A stretch of DNA of 60,856 bases, from contig JAFZOY010000013.1 in NCBI GenBank assembly GCA_017552705.1, positions 1 to 60,856 of the forward strand. Reading direction: 5' to 3'. The notes below the pieces were generated by a model. It ran no database searches and was not told the origin of the DNA. It was given only the letters and a program-made list of their open reading frames with translations. Shown here piece after piece: positions 42,564 to 52,389 of this stretch; within the stretch, counting starts at the first letter, position 1, and every line of letters starts with the position of its first letter. Source of the DNA: Bacteroidales bacterium (GTDB lineage: Bacteria; Bacteroidota; Bacteroidia; Bacteroidales; UBA1715). The position numbers were made by a program, and so were the translations under genes.

Positions 42564-43904
42564 TCACTCCTCTTCCATCTCCCGTTCCCGTTGCTGCAAA
42601 TACCACAAGCGAAACAAAATTATAGAGAAGAATGGGAACAACACAATCCTATATCTCACTAACGCGCCAAAGTTGGCAATTGTCAGCCCGATGAAGAATC
42701 CGAATGCAATAACAAATATCGCTATACTCAATAAAAATTCGTCGCGGGCAAATGCTTTAAAAAACGACAGCCGCAATTTAAACAAGGTAATTATCGTAAG
42801 CAACAAGATAACAAGATTCTCAAGTCCAGAAAGAATCATAAACGGAGAGCGGGCTTCCCATATAAATGGGCGGAACAATCCCGCAAGCAACGCCTGCGGA
42901 GCTTTTTTGAGCATTCCAGGAACTGTTGCATCGAACGAGCCAATATCGAAACTATTTGAACCATAATAGTCGCGCTTTAAATCGTCCTGAATAATAACGG
43001 CCTGTTCCATCATAGAACCAACCGTGGCATACTTTCCTTCGGCAATATCGGAGATGTTGTCCATAAATACCGCAAAAATACCGACCATCACAATTGCCAT
43101 AAACGGAAAAAAGACCACCTGCACAAACCTGTTGCCAAACATACGTAGGTAGTGCAATCCTATCCACGCAATACTTGTGGCGAACACGGTATAAAACGTA
43201 TATGGACGTATTGAAGTAAGAATATATGCCCAAAATAAATACACAAGCACAAACCTGAAAATCTTCTTTTTTCTAAAGAAAATCATCCAACAAGCCGTAT
43301 ATATCGAGAAAATGCCAACCATACACCACACATCCTTCAGCAATCCAGAGCCCCAAAACAACACTGAAGGAATGTACAATAACGATATGGCAGACATTGT
43401 GGCATTTTCGGGGTACATTTTAACCAACATTTTATATGTTCGCCAAATTGGAATAAATAAAATAACATTCATGGCGATAGTTGTCCCCAAATACGTGCCA
43501 CATCCAAGCAAGTAAAACGGGACTGTGAAACGGCATACCGCCCACGCATTCACGTCTTTGAAATAGGTAGGCCAACCTGTTTTCCAATCGAAGAGCGACA
43601 ACAATTCCTGTGTTCGTTCGCCCCATAGCAATCTCAGGAACGCACCAAATTTTTTTCCCGCCATCCTCACAATAGAGCGAGTTCCCGTAAAATAATATTG
43701 CGTGTCACCACCATCGTAATAGAAAATATAGACACATGCGAAGCAAATTCCAAAGAATATCTTCAGAAACAAGGCACGGGTAAGATGCGAATAATACGAA
43801 AACCTATCTATATTTTCCTCTTGTATCTTGTGTACAATAAGAAAGACTATAAAGATTAAGGCTATCGAAACGATTACATCAAGACTCGAAAATAATTCAC
43901 GCAT
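42564..43904 (-). CDS. Polytopic membrane protein, possible GT-C/polymerase-like
   Basis: 446 residues with about ten hydrophobic helices spread along the chain. A periplasmic-looking FYYDGGDTQYYFTGTRS after the second helix and SLLYIPSVLFWGSGLLKDVW in the middle recall EpsG/Wzy-like and GT-C envelope proteins, where such loops hold acidic and aromatic residues. The C-terminus is basic then acidic (QQREREMEEE). I cannot name the family. It is on the same strand as queD and ilvE, 66 nt after queD. Confidence 0.7.
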   Translation of the reverse strand: MRELFSSLDVIVSIALIFIVFLIVHKIQEENIDRFSYYSHLTRALFLKIFFGICFACVYIFYYDGGDTQYYFTGTRSIVRMAGKKFGAFLRLLWGERTQELLSLFDWKTGWPTYFKDVNAWAVCRFTVPFYLLGCGTYLGTTIAMNVILFIPIWRTYKMLVKMYPENATMSAISLLYIPSVLFWGSGLLKDVWCMVGIFSIYTACWMIFFRKKKIFRFVLVYLFWAYILTSIRPYTFYTVFATSIAWIGLHYLRMFGNRFVQVVFFPFMAIVMVGIFAVFMDNISDIAEGKYATVGSMMEQAVIIQDDLKRDYYGSNSFDIGSFDATVPGMLKKAPQALLAGLFRPFIWEARSPFMILSGLENLVILLLTIITLFKLRLSFFKAFARDEFLLSIAIFVIAFGFFIGLTIANFGALVRYRIVLFPFFSIILFRLWYLQQREREMEEE

Positions 43905-43970
43905 AAACCGAGATTAAACCAGTTTCAAAGATAGGCTTTTGAGATGAAAATATTAAAAAAACAGCAAATT

Positions 43971-44417
43971 TTATTGATTATCGGTAACAACCCATTCCGA
44001 ATACGAAGTAGGTGTTTCGTACAATCGGACGCTGTATAATTGGACGTTCTTGGGCATTTGCCGCAACAACAATTCCGCTATATACACCGTAAGGTTTTCG
44101 CATGTAGGCTGAAACGGCAATTCAACAAATTTCCCTTCTTCCTGAAATTGTTTCAGGCAAGCAGAATTACTATCAGCGGAAACAATCAACGCATGATCGA
44201 ATGTATCGACGATCGACTCCTTGATAACTTGTTTCAAGTCGCTAAAATCGAGTACCATACCGCATTTCGGAGAATGAATGTCGCTACATGGCTCGCCAAT
44301 CAAGGTCACCAACAATTTGTATGTGTGTCCGTGAATGTTTCTGCATTTTCCATCGTAATGTGGAAGATTATGTGCGGCATCGAACACGAACTCTTTTGTA
44401 ATTCTAATTTTTGCCAT
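43971..44417 (-). CDS. queD: 6-carboxy-5,6,7,8-tetrahydropterin synthase
   Basis: 148 residues. Zinc His ligands in FDAAHNLPHYDG and the CRNIHGHTYKL motif, in which the Cys four residues before HGH is the catalytic thiol of QueD rather than the eukaryotic PTPS arrangement. MVLDFSDLK, FDHALIV and PTCENLTVYIAELL with the catalytic Glu near RLYETPTSYSEW follow. It makes the queuosine precursor carboxytetrahydropterin. Other que genes are not in the window. Confidence 0.93.
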   Translation of the reverse strand: MAKIRITKEFVFDAAHNLPHYDGKCRNIHGHTYKLLVTLIGEPCSDIHSPKCGMVLDFSDLKQVIKESIVDTFDHALIVSADSNSACLKQFQEEGKFVELPFQPTCENLTVYIAELLLRQMPKNVQLYSVRLYETPTSYSEWVVTDNQ

Positions 44418-44424
44418 TTCTCAT

Positions 44425-44458
44425 AAAAATGTAGAGACACGAATAATCGCGCCTCTAC
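44425..44458 (-). terminator. ilvE terminator
   Basis: GTAGAGGCGCGA and TCGTGTCTCTAC form a 12-bp stem with two G-U pairs around TTAT on the minus strand, followed by ATTTTT. It is a GTAG-type palindrome. Confidence 0.8.
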
Positions 44459-44474
44459 AAATGAAACACTCTAT

Positions 44475-45488
44475 TTATTCCACAAACGAAATCCAACCGA
44501 ACGGGTCGGCAATGTCGCCATATTGAATACCAACAAGCGTGTTGTACAAATCAACGCAGGTTTTGCCCGGATTAACTTGGTCGCCGAACGTGTATGTCTT
44601 GTTTTCGTCAGGATCGAACACTGCCGAAATAGGCGAAATAACTGCTGCTGTTCCACATTCTGCTGCCTCGTCACATTCTGCCAATTCCGTCAACGGAATT
44701 TGACGTTTTTCCACAGTTAGACCTTTTTTCTCAGCCAATGCCTGCAAACTCATATTGGTGATTGAAGGCAATATTGACGTTGATTTCGGCGTGATGTATT
44801 TGTCGCCCTTGATAGCGAAGAAGTTAGCAGGACCACATTCGTCGATGTATTTCTTCTCTTTTGGATCCAAATACAATGCAGCGCCATAACCCATTTCATG
44901 CGATTTGATTGACATGTTCAAGGCTGCAGCATAGTTTCCGCCAACTTTTACGGTACCTGTTCCAAGTGGAGCAGCACGGTCGGAACCACGTTCAACAATT
45001 ACTTTAATAGGTTTAAACCCACCTTTGTAGTATGGTCCAACAGGACTACAGAACAAAATCAGCAATACTTCGGTTGATGCGCTGATACCAAGACGTGGAC
45101 TCATACCGATCATCAACGGGCGGATATACAATGAAGCTCCCGTTCCGTATGGTGGCACGAAATCAGCATTTTCCTTAACCAATGTAAACAACATTTCTTT
45201 GAAAAGTTCCTGAGGAACTTCAGGCATACCAACACGTGCGGCAGAGCGGTTCAATCGTTTTGAATTTTCTTCCCAACGGAACACACGGATTTTTCCGTCT
45301 TTGCCACGATACGCCTTCAAACCTTCGAAACATTCCTGTCCATAGTGAAGGCATGTTGCTGCCATGTGCATATTGATGTTTTCGCTTTCGGAAACTTCCA
45401 TTTTTCCCCATTTGCCTTCGCTATAAAGGCATCGAGTATTCGATTTTGTTTTTAAATACCCAAATGGTAAATTAGCCCAATCAATCAT
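44475..45488 (-). CDS. ilvE: Branched-chain amino acid aminotransferase
   Basis: 337 residues, fold type IV PLP enzyme for leucine, isoleucine and valine. HYGQECFEGLKAYRGKDGKIRVFRWEEN, LYIRPLMIG, the PLP lysine in GTGTVKVGGNYAAAL, ALYLDPKEKKYIDECGPANFF and ECGTAAVISPI are diagnostic of the class II BCAT form. Its start is 11 nt after the stop of the cyclase gene, so they may be co-transcribed. Followed by a terminator. Confidence 0.95.
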   Translation of the reverse strand: MIDWANLPFGYLKTKSNTRCLYSEGKWGKMEVSESENINMHMAATCLHYGQECFEGLKAYRGKDGKIRVFRWEENSKRLNRSAARVGMPEVPQELFKEMLFTLVKENADFVPPYGTGASLYIRPLMIGMSPRLGISASTEVLLILFCSPVGPYYKGGFKPIKVIVERGSDRAAPLGTGTVKVGGNYAAALNMSIKSHEMGYGAALYLDPKEKKYIDECGPANFFAIKGDKYITPKSTSILPSITNMSLQALAEKKGLTVEKRQIPLTELAECDEAAECGTAAVISPISAVFDPDENKTYTFGDQVNPGKTCVDLYNTLVGIQYGDIADPFGWISFVE

Positions 45489-45499
45489 TTTATTACAAT

Positions 45500-48400
45500 T
45501 TAAATTATATTATTAAACTTACTTATTTGTTCCTGTAACCATTGAATATGTTTCACTTTTCCCGGATTCCGATGACTGCGGGAATAGTTCGTGTAATACT
45601 TGTGTTCCTGCAAGAACTGGATTTGACCAAGACACCACTTGTACTCGTTCTTTTCCACTATTTTTTGTTCGAGCAGTTCCTTGTATAAATCACGCGACAC
45701 ACAAACATAATCATTTCTTCCGAGATAATCCAAATCTGCATCACAGATTATTTGTTCAAGCAACGTTTCTGGTTTTGCCGACATCATTGTACACAGAATC
45801 AAATCGCATACTTTTTGAATTTGTTCCTCAGTATAACCTTCGTTGGGTAACATTTCGCGGGCAATTTCCACGCCGGCATATTCGTGTTTGTTGTAAGTTC
45901 GCATAAATCCAGCATCGTGGAACAATGCCGCTGTTTTCAGGATATACATATCCTCATCGCTCACCCCTTCCGCTTGTCCGATAACCTCAACCTGAACAAC
46001 CACATCAATTGTATGTTTCAAATTATGGTAGAAATATGTTTTGGGCAAATGTTCTTCGAGAAGTGTATAAACATCTTCCTGCAAACCTTCGAAGCGCAAC
46101 AATGCCAATTTTGCCGAAAATACTTGGTTTGGAATCGCCTTGAACGGATGTTCTGAAAATACAGCCTTGAAACCATTCACAAAGTACATATCGGCTTTCT
46201 CCTCCTTGCCTTGAACTTGGATTTTCCCCCGATATTCGCAGTCGAAAAACTCACGTACCATTATAAATGTACTTTCCGAAACATTTACCCGCCCTACTTC
46301 GCCCGATGCTTCCATTCTGCTGGCAATGTTCACGCTGTCGCCCCAAATATCGTAGGCGTATTTTTGTCCATCGACAACGCCAGCAATAACTGGACCCGTG
46401 TGGATTCCAATACGAATTCCCCATGATTCGGCACCTTCGGGAATATCTTTCTGCAATTCCTTCAGACGATATTGCATTTCCAACGCGGCTGCAACAACCT
46501 CGATAGGGTTCGTTGTGTTCTTTTTAGGAATACCGCCGGCACACATATACGAGTCGCCAACCGTTTTGATTTTCTCGACATTGTATTTCTCAACAATCTT
46601 ATCGAATTCCGAGAAATATTTTTCCAATTCTTGTATCAACGATTCCGCGGAAACTTTCTTTGCTATTTTTGTAAATCCCTTGAAATCAGAGAATAAGACA
46701 GTTGCCACATCAAAATTCATTGAACGCATCCGTTCCGCTGGCGCAAACCCATTTCGATTTGCATTTTCCACATGTTCCGATGGAGATTCAGTGGAAGGAT
46801 ATTGTTCCGCAACCGTTGGTTTTGCCACAGTTTTTGACACAATTTTACGTGCTTTCCGCTTGTTTTGTTCCGAAAATTGCCAAACGCCAATAATTGCCAG
46901 CACAAGACCATAGAATGCAAACGCCCATCCCGACAATAATGGATTTGGGCTTACGCGGAATTCAAACACCGTTTCTCGTGAAACCGCACCGCCTCCAGTT
47001 TTCGCTTTCACGTGGAACGCATATTTTCCAGCGGAAAGATTGGAATATTCCACCTGAGTGTTCGACGTGGTATGCGACCACGTTTTTTCCATGCCTTCCA
47101 AATAATATGTATATTGTATGTCGTCGTGGTTCTCGTATTCCACCGCAACAAAATCGAACAAAAGCGACTTGAAATCATACGGCAACGACAAATCGCCGGA
47201 AGTCACTGTCAACAGTGAATCTCCATTCACCAACACCTGCGACATCCGCACATTTCCCAACGTTTTCTTAACCGAGAGTTGGTTGAAATCCATTCTAACC
47301 AAATTGTCATCACTACCGACCCATACTACCGAATTTTTGCCAGGATAGAATGCTGTGACATGGTTTCCACGTACTTTCGAGAATGGAGCGGTAATGAGCG
47401 TGTACCGTTCCGAATTATTGGTATTCCACGCAACCGCTATCTGGCTTTCGTATTGTCCGCTGGTTTGAAGCGCCAGCCACAAATTCTTGTCGGCATCTTC
47501 ACGAATGGGCGAAACAAATATATTTCCCTTTGGAAGAAGAATTTTTCCGTCACGGTAGAAGAAATTATTCTCGCAATCGCAGCGGAACAGACCTTGGGCA
47601 GTGGAGAACACACAACCCGACGAAGTTTCAAACACATCAATCCGTCCATGATTTTTCGGTAACCCCTGCCATTCGCACGGAACAATATCAAACGATACCA
47701 CCGAATCACCTTTCGACTTCACGTGCGTCATCCACACGCCGTCGGATTTTGTTCCGAAGAATGCAAAATATCGCTGGAAGTGGTCTTGCGCAACCGTTGT
47801 AATTTCAATATTGTCGGATATTTTCGTTTGAACCCATCTCTTGAACGTAGGCATTTCCTTCCAAACGGTAACAGAATCACTGGAAACAGTCACCAATAAA
47901 TTTTTGTCGAACATAAACGCACTGTTTATGGATTCCGAACTAAACCGCTCACCAGTCAACAGGTTTATTAGACCTTTACCCGTAGCGGCAAACAATTTCC
48001 CGTGAAATTCCATCAACACATTGCAACTGGAATGAAGTATTTCAACAGCCTTCCCGTTTTCAATCTTAAACACTCCGCAGTCGGTGCCGACGTATAGCAC
48101 GCCTTTGAATTTCTCCATACAAAGCACGCTTCCCACCAAACCATTATACTCATTATAATATGTAATGGCAGGATTTACCTCGAGACGGATAATATTTGAA
48201 AACGTGGTAATCCAAATGCTGTTGTTTTTGTCAACGAAAATCGACTTGATATTGCTTTCGGGGAAACCATTTTGTATATTAAGTGAGAATCCCAAAAGTC
48301 CCCTTGTGTCGATGGCGATAAATCCGTGCGACTTCGTTCCGATACCAATTGCCATATATGCAATTTGGTAGAAACATGTGATTTCACCATTTTTCAGCAA

Positions 48401-49094
48401 ATCATCGACTTCAGTGCGGAATGGAACTGCAATTTTTTCAGGCGTGATTTTCACAAAACCGTCGGGAGTCGCAAAATACGTACAATCATCAACATGTTGG
48501 CAATCAAGAACAGTAATTGGATGTGACACAGCCAATTTCAGAGTTCCGTCATATTCATACAAATAATTCTGCGTAGCCACATACAATATATTTCTATCGA
48601 GGAAAATACGGCTCACCTCGCCATCAACGTCGATTTTCTGCGGAACGCTGTCGCGGACCACATACAATTGTTTTTTAGCGACAAAAAATAATTGTCCGTT
48701 CAACGCAACCACATCAGAAATTTTTCCGAAAGAATAATCTTCATCGCGCAAAACAGAACGCATATAACGGCGATTGCAGTCGTCAACGCACATTTCAGAA
48801 AGGGAACTAATCGCAGCAACGTAGATTTTTCCGGAAGCATCGCGGCAAATCGACGGTCTTCCGTGAGTTGCATACAACTTCCATGTTGCTCCGTCGAACA
48901 CAACCACACCAGCATCGTTTTCGAAATACAACACATTTTCACCATCCTGCACAATCTTTCCCCATGGTCCCGCATACCCTATAAAATGTGGTGAAATCGT
49001 TTCATAATACGGGATTCCGAGCTCTTCGATTTGACCAAAAGCAGCAATCCCGATTAAAAAGGACAACAAAAAAAATATGCGTCTAATAGAAACC
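45500..49094 (-). CDS. Membrane sensor with beta-propeller, class III nucleotide cyclase and HD domain
   Basis: About 1198 residues; the only upstream start is a TTG (49096-49094). A signal peptide (ends IAAFGQ) is followed by a periplasmic two-component-regulator propeller (to residue ~640) and a Y_Y_Y domain (YTYYLEGMEKTWSH). One membrane helix lies near 722-745. The class III cyclase spans ~790-970: metal Asp in LFSDFKGFT and KTVGDSYMC, the specificity Lys in EKIKTVGD and Asp in YDIWGD predicting ATP as substrate, and VNIASRME with the catalytic Asn and Arg. The last ~170 residues are HD-like: YHNLKHTIDVV, LFHDAGF, CDADLDYLGR. It may thus both make and break cAMP, or the HD part may act on another nucleotide. 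Confidence 0.85.
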
Positions 49095-49176
49095 AAGAAT
49101 ATTTTTTATTATTTTTAACACGCTTTTTCAAACCTTGGTTAGAAAAAGCATTCAAAGTTATCAAAATATTAAAATT

Positions 49177-50001
49177 ATGGAACATTTACAGAAAACTATT
49201 TTAGTTGCATGGGATTTTACCAATGTTGCGGAGTATGCAATGCAGCATGCAATCCGTTTTGCGGAAACAATTGGTAGCACCACGGTTACACTATTACACA
49301 TTGTTGACGACGAGAAAGAAATTGACAACGCGATGTCGCAACTCAAAATAGTGGCTGACGATGCACAAAAGAAATACAACTTCAAATTAGAATATTTAGC
49401 TGTGAAAGGTGATATTTTCACCACAATCACGGAATATGCGAACAAATTGTCGTGCCCGTTTGTATTTATGGGAACACACGGCATAAAAGGTTTGCAGAAA
49501 ATCACAGGAAGCTGGGCGCTCAAGGTTATCGAAGGTTCCAACTGTCCATTTATTGTTGTTCAACGTCCACCTCGCGACGAACACTTTGAAGACATTGTTT
49601 GCACAGTGGAATACAAAAAAGAAGACAAACAGAAAGTTGGTTGGGCGGTTTACCTCAACAAATTCTTCAAATCAAAAATTTATCTGTACATTCAAAAGAG
49701 CACCGACTCTAATTTGAAACGCCAGATTTATTCAAACTTAGTGCATGTGAAATCTATCCTCGACCAAAACAAGATTGAATACACCGAAGTTGAGGGAGCT
49801 GGAAAAGATGACTTCGCAGAAGAAGTTATTGAATATGCAAATTCAATCAATGCGAATGCAATTTTAGTTTCCACTTATAAAGAATTGGATTGGGCTGACT
49901 ATATGTTTGGTGCCAACGAACAAAAAATCATCGGTAACAAATATGGTATTTCCGCAATCACAGTGCTTCCAAACGCTGGAAAACTGAAAGGTTTTAATTA
50001 A
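49177..50001 (+). CDS. Universal stress protein, tandem UspA domains
   Basis: 274 residues from MEHLQKTILVAWDF at 49177; an earlier in-frame codon at 49135 adds 14 unlikely residues. The first Usp domain (to ~140) has TVTLLHIVDD and a degenerate ATP motif MGTHGIKGLQKITGSWALKVI followed by NCPFIVVQRPP. The second (~150-274) is more diverged: ANAILVSTYKELDWADYMFG and ITVLPNAGK. A cytosolic stress protein; nucleotide binding is likely for the first domain only. Ends in a GTAG-type terminator. Confidence 0.88.
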   Translation: MEHLQKTILVAWDFTNVAEYAMQHAIRFAETIGSTTVTLLHIVDDEKEIDNAMSQLKIVADDAQKKYNFKLEYLAVKGDIFTTITEYANKLSCPFVFMGTHGIKGLQKITGSWALKVIEGSNCPFIVVQRPPRDEHFEDIVCTVEYKKEDKQKVGWAVYLNKFFKSKIYLYIQKSTDSNLKRQIYSNLVHVKSILDQNKIEYTEVEGAGKDDFAEEVIEYANSINANAILVSTYKELDWADYMFGANEQKIIGNKYGISAITVLPNAGKLKGFN

Positions 50002-50020
50002 TTTTTATACCACAAATAAG

Positions 50021-50052
50021 TAGAGATGTGTGATTTGCACATCTCTATTTTA
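50021..50052 (+). terminator. usp terminator
   Basis: TAGAGATGTG (50021-50030) with CACATCTCTA (50038-50047), loop TGATTTG, then TTTT. Confidence 0.85.
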
Positions 50053-50071
50053 TTACAAGTACATTACCAAA

Positions 50072-51811
50072 ATGAAAAAAACGATTTCGCTTTTTTGTTT
50101 TGTAATTATTACGGTATTTGGTTTTGCCCAAACTAAATCCGCAACAGACACTACTTTTTTAGAAGGGCGATACAGGATTTCGTTCACCGACAAGAAGAAC
50201 TCCCCCTATTCCATCGACCGTCCGCAAGAGTTTTTAAGCCAGCGTGCAATCGACCGACGGACAAAATTCAACATTTCCATCACCGAACAGGATATTCCTG
50301 TAAACCCACAGTATCTGTCGGTTGTGTCGGATTTCGGGGCTGTGCTCTGCAACAGTTCAAAATGGTTCAACTCGGCTGTTTTTTTCATTGAGACGGAACT
50401 TTCCATGCGGGAGATAGAGAAACTTTCGTTTGTTGACAAAATTGAATTTGTGGCTCCTCCAATTGTGTACAAAAAAGATGCACGGCAATTGGTGCCGCAA
50501 GATACTATTACCGCCACACCTTCAATAATAAAAGAATGTATTGATGCAGATGGTGAACCAGAAACAATATTTACTAATCTGGTAAAGATATACGGACGTT
50601 CGTGTACACAAAACGACAAATTAGGTACATTCCGATCGCATGTTAATGGCCACATGGGACAAGACCGTATTATTGCCGTGGTTGACGCAGGGTTTCTTCA
50701 CGTTGATTCCGCCGCAGTTTTCCAGCATTTATGGAACAACAACAAGATTCTACTTACCCGCGACATGACGGGTACCGAGAAATTCCACGACTCCACCAGT
50801 ATTTTCCAAACAGGAGGACATGGAATGATGGTTCTTTCGCTCATTGGTGGATTTTATCCGCAAAAGCTTGTAGGAACTGCTCCCGGGGCAAGTTTCATTC
50901 TCCTTCGGAGCGAAGAAGAGGAAACCGAGCATCTGGTTGAAGAAGACAACTGGGTTGCCGCCGCTGAACTTGCCGACAGCGCTGGTGCCGATATTATTTC
51001 AACTTCGTTGGGATACAGCAATTTCGATGCGGGTTCACCAAGCCACACTTACAGCCAAATGGACGGCAACACAACAAGAATCACTGTAGGTGCCGACATT
51101 GCCTCGTCGAAAGGAATGCTGCTCATCAACAGCGCAGGAAATTCAGGCGACGAACCTTGGAAATACATCACCGCCCCTGCCGATGCCGACAGCGTACTGA
51201 CCGTTGGAGCATGCAAATACAACGACAAAAAGACCAAATTCAGTTCCTTTGGCCCCACTTCCGATGGCAGAATCAAACCCGACGTGATGGCTCTCGGATT
51301 ATTTCCAACCATTGTGGTTGCGAATGGTGAAATAAAAAACGCAAGCGGCGGAACATCATTTTCTTGTCCGTTAGTTGCAGGTTGCTGCGCCACTTTGTGG
51401 GAAGAATTTCCCGACTCATCGGCACAAGCCATTAAACGGCTGATAATACGGAGTGGCAACCGTTACAACAAGCCCAACAACAAATACGGACATGGAACTC
51501 CATCCATAACAAAAGCCCGTTGCTATTGTTACGGTAAGAAATTATATGATTTCCTTTCAACCAAATACAAACTTGACGACTACGACACATTCTTCGACCA
51601 AATATGGGAACAGGGAAAAGTCATATTTCTTTCTGAAAAATACGTGTTCGATGTGAATACATGTCTTGGGGAAACACCTTCGTTTATTGTAAAAGACAAT
51701 GATTTCAGTGGCATTGAATTGCCTGACATTTCCGAAAAAGGCGGAAAACTGATATTCTACCAGTCATACAAAAAGACCTTTGCAATAAAAATTCAAGCCA
51801 AGAAACAATGA
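50072..51811 (+). CDS. Secreted subtilisin-like serine protease (S8 family)
   Basis: 579 residues from MKKTISLFCFVIITVFGFAQ, a clear signal peptide. Residues ~25-130 look like an I9-type propeptide region (YRISFTDKKNSPYS...QEFLSQRAIDRR). The S8 triad is Asp in RIIAVVDAGFLHVD, His in QTGGHGMMVLSLIGG and Ser in NASGGTSFSCPLVAG; the oxyanion Asn is in LLINSAGNSGDEPW. The end does not show a T9SS sorting signal, so it is probably periplasmic or exported otherwise. Its stop overlaps the mntP start by 4 nt. Confidence 0.92.
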   Translation: MKKTISLFCFVIITVFGFAQTKSATDTTFLEGRYRISFTDKKNSPYSIDRPQEFLSQRAIDRRTKFNISITEQDIPVNPQYLSVVSDFGAVLCNSSKWFNSAVFFIETELSMREIEKLSFVDKIEFVAPPIVYKKDARQLVPQDTITATPSIIKECIDADGEPETIFTNLVKIYGRSCTQNDKLGTFRSHVNGHMGQDRIIAVVDAGFLHVDSAAVFQHLWNNNKILLTRDMTGTEKFHDSTSIFQTGGHGMMVLSLIGGFYPQKLVGTAPGASFILLRSEEEETEHLVEEDNWVAAAELADSAGADIISTSLGYSNFDAGSPSHTYSQMDGNTTRITVGADIASSKGMLLINSAGNSGDEPWKYITAPADADSVLTVGACKYNDKKTKFSSFGPTSDGRIKPDVMALGLFPTIVVANGEIKNASGGTSFSCPLVAGCCATLWEEFPDSSAQAIKRLIIRSGNRYNKPNNKYGHGTPSITKARCYCYGKKLYDFLSTKYKLDDYDTFFDQIWEQGKVIFLSEKYVFDVNTCLGETPSFIVKDNDFSGIELPDISEKGGKLIFYQSYKKTFAIKIQAKKQ

Positions 51812-52365
51812 CATTCTTCGATATAATTCTGCTTTCTATTGGACTTGCAATGGATTGTCTTGCCGTTTCGGTTTCCACTGGAATCGGGTGCAAGCAGATA
51901 CACATTGGCTCCGCCGCAAAGATGCCGGTGTTGTTCGGACTGTTTCAAGGATTGATGCCGCTCATCGGATTTTTTGTCACAATTTGGTTCGCCGATTTCA
52001 TCGGCACCGTTTCGCACTGGATTGCCCTTGCAATCTTGTCGGTTATAGGGTTAAAAATGATTTGGGAAGACATTAAAGGAAACGAAGAAGAGGAATCATG
52101 CAGCCATTTTTCGTGGGCAACGGTGATTCTTCTTGCTGTAGCCACAAGCATCGATGCGCTATCGACGGGAATTATATTTGTTTCTATTCCCGAGCAAATC
52201 GTTTCGGCAACCATAATCATTGGCATCACCAGTTTTTTGTTTTCCATAATAGGATTATATCTTGGATACAAAATAGGCAAAACCGCCATTCTCCGCTTCG
52301 GCATCATCGGCGGAATTATTCTCATTGGTATCGGAATAAAAATTGTTGCGGAGCACTATCTATAA
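51808..52365 (+). CDS. mntP: Manganese efflux pump MntP
   Basis: 185 residues, six predicted membrane helices. LSIGLAMDCLAVSVSTGI and ATSIDALSTGIIF carry the paired Asp of the two internal repeats (MDCLAVS, IDALSTG), and GVIFV-like helices, PLIGFF and YKIGKTAILRFGIIGGIILIGIGI complete the MntP/DUF204 pattern. It exports Mn2+. The ATGA overlap with the protease gene suggests one transcript. Confidence 0.92.
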   Translation: MTFFDIILLSIGLAMDCLAVSVSTGIGCKQIHIGSAAKMPVLFGLFQGLMPLIGFFVTIWFADFIGTVSHWIALAILSVIGLKMIWEDIKGNEEEESCSHFSWATVILLAVATSIDALSTGIIFVSIPEQIVSATIIIGITSFLFSIIGLYLGYKIGKTAILRFGIIGGIILIGIGIKIVAEHYL

Positions 52366-52389
52366 CAAGGAACAGATAGCAAGCGCATC

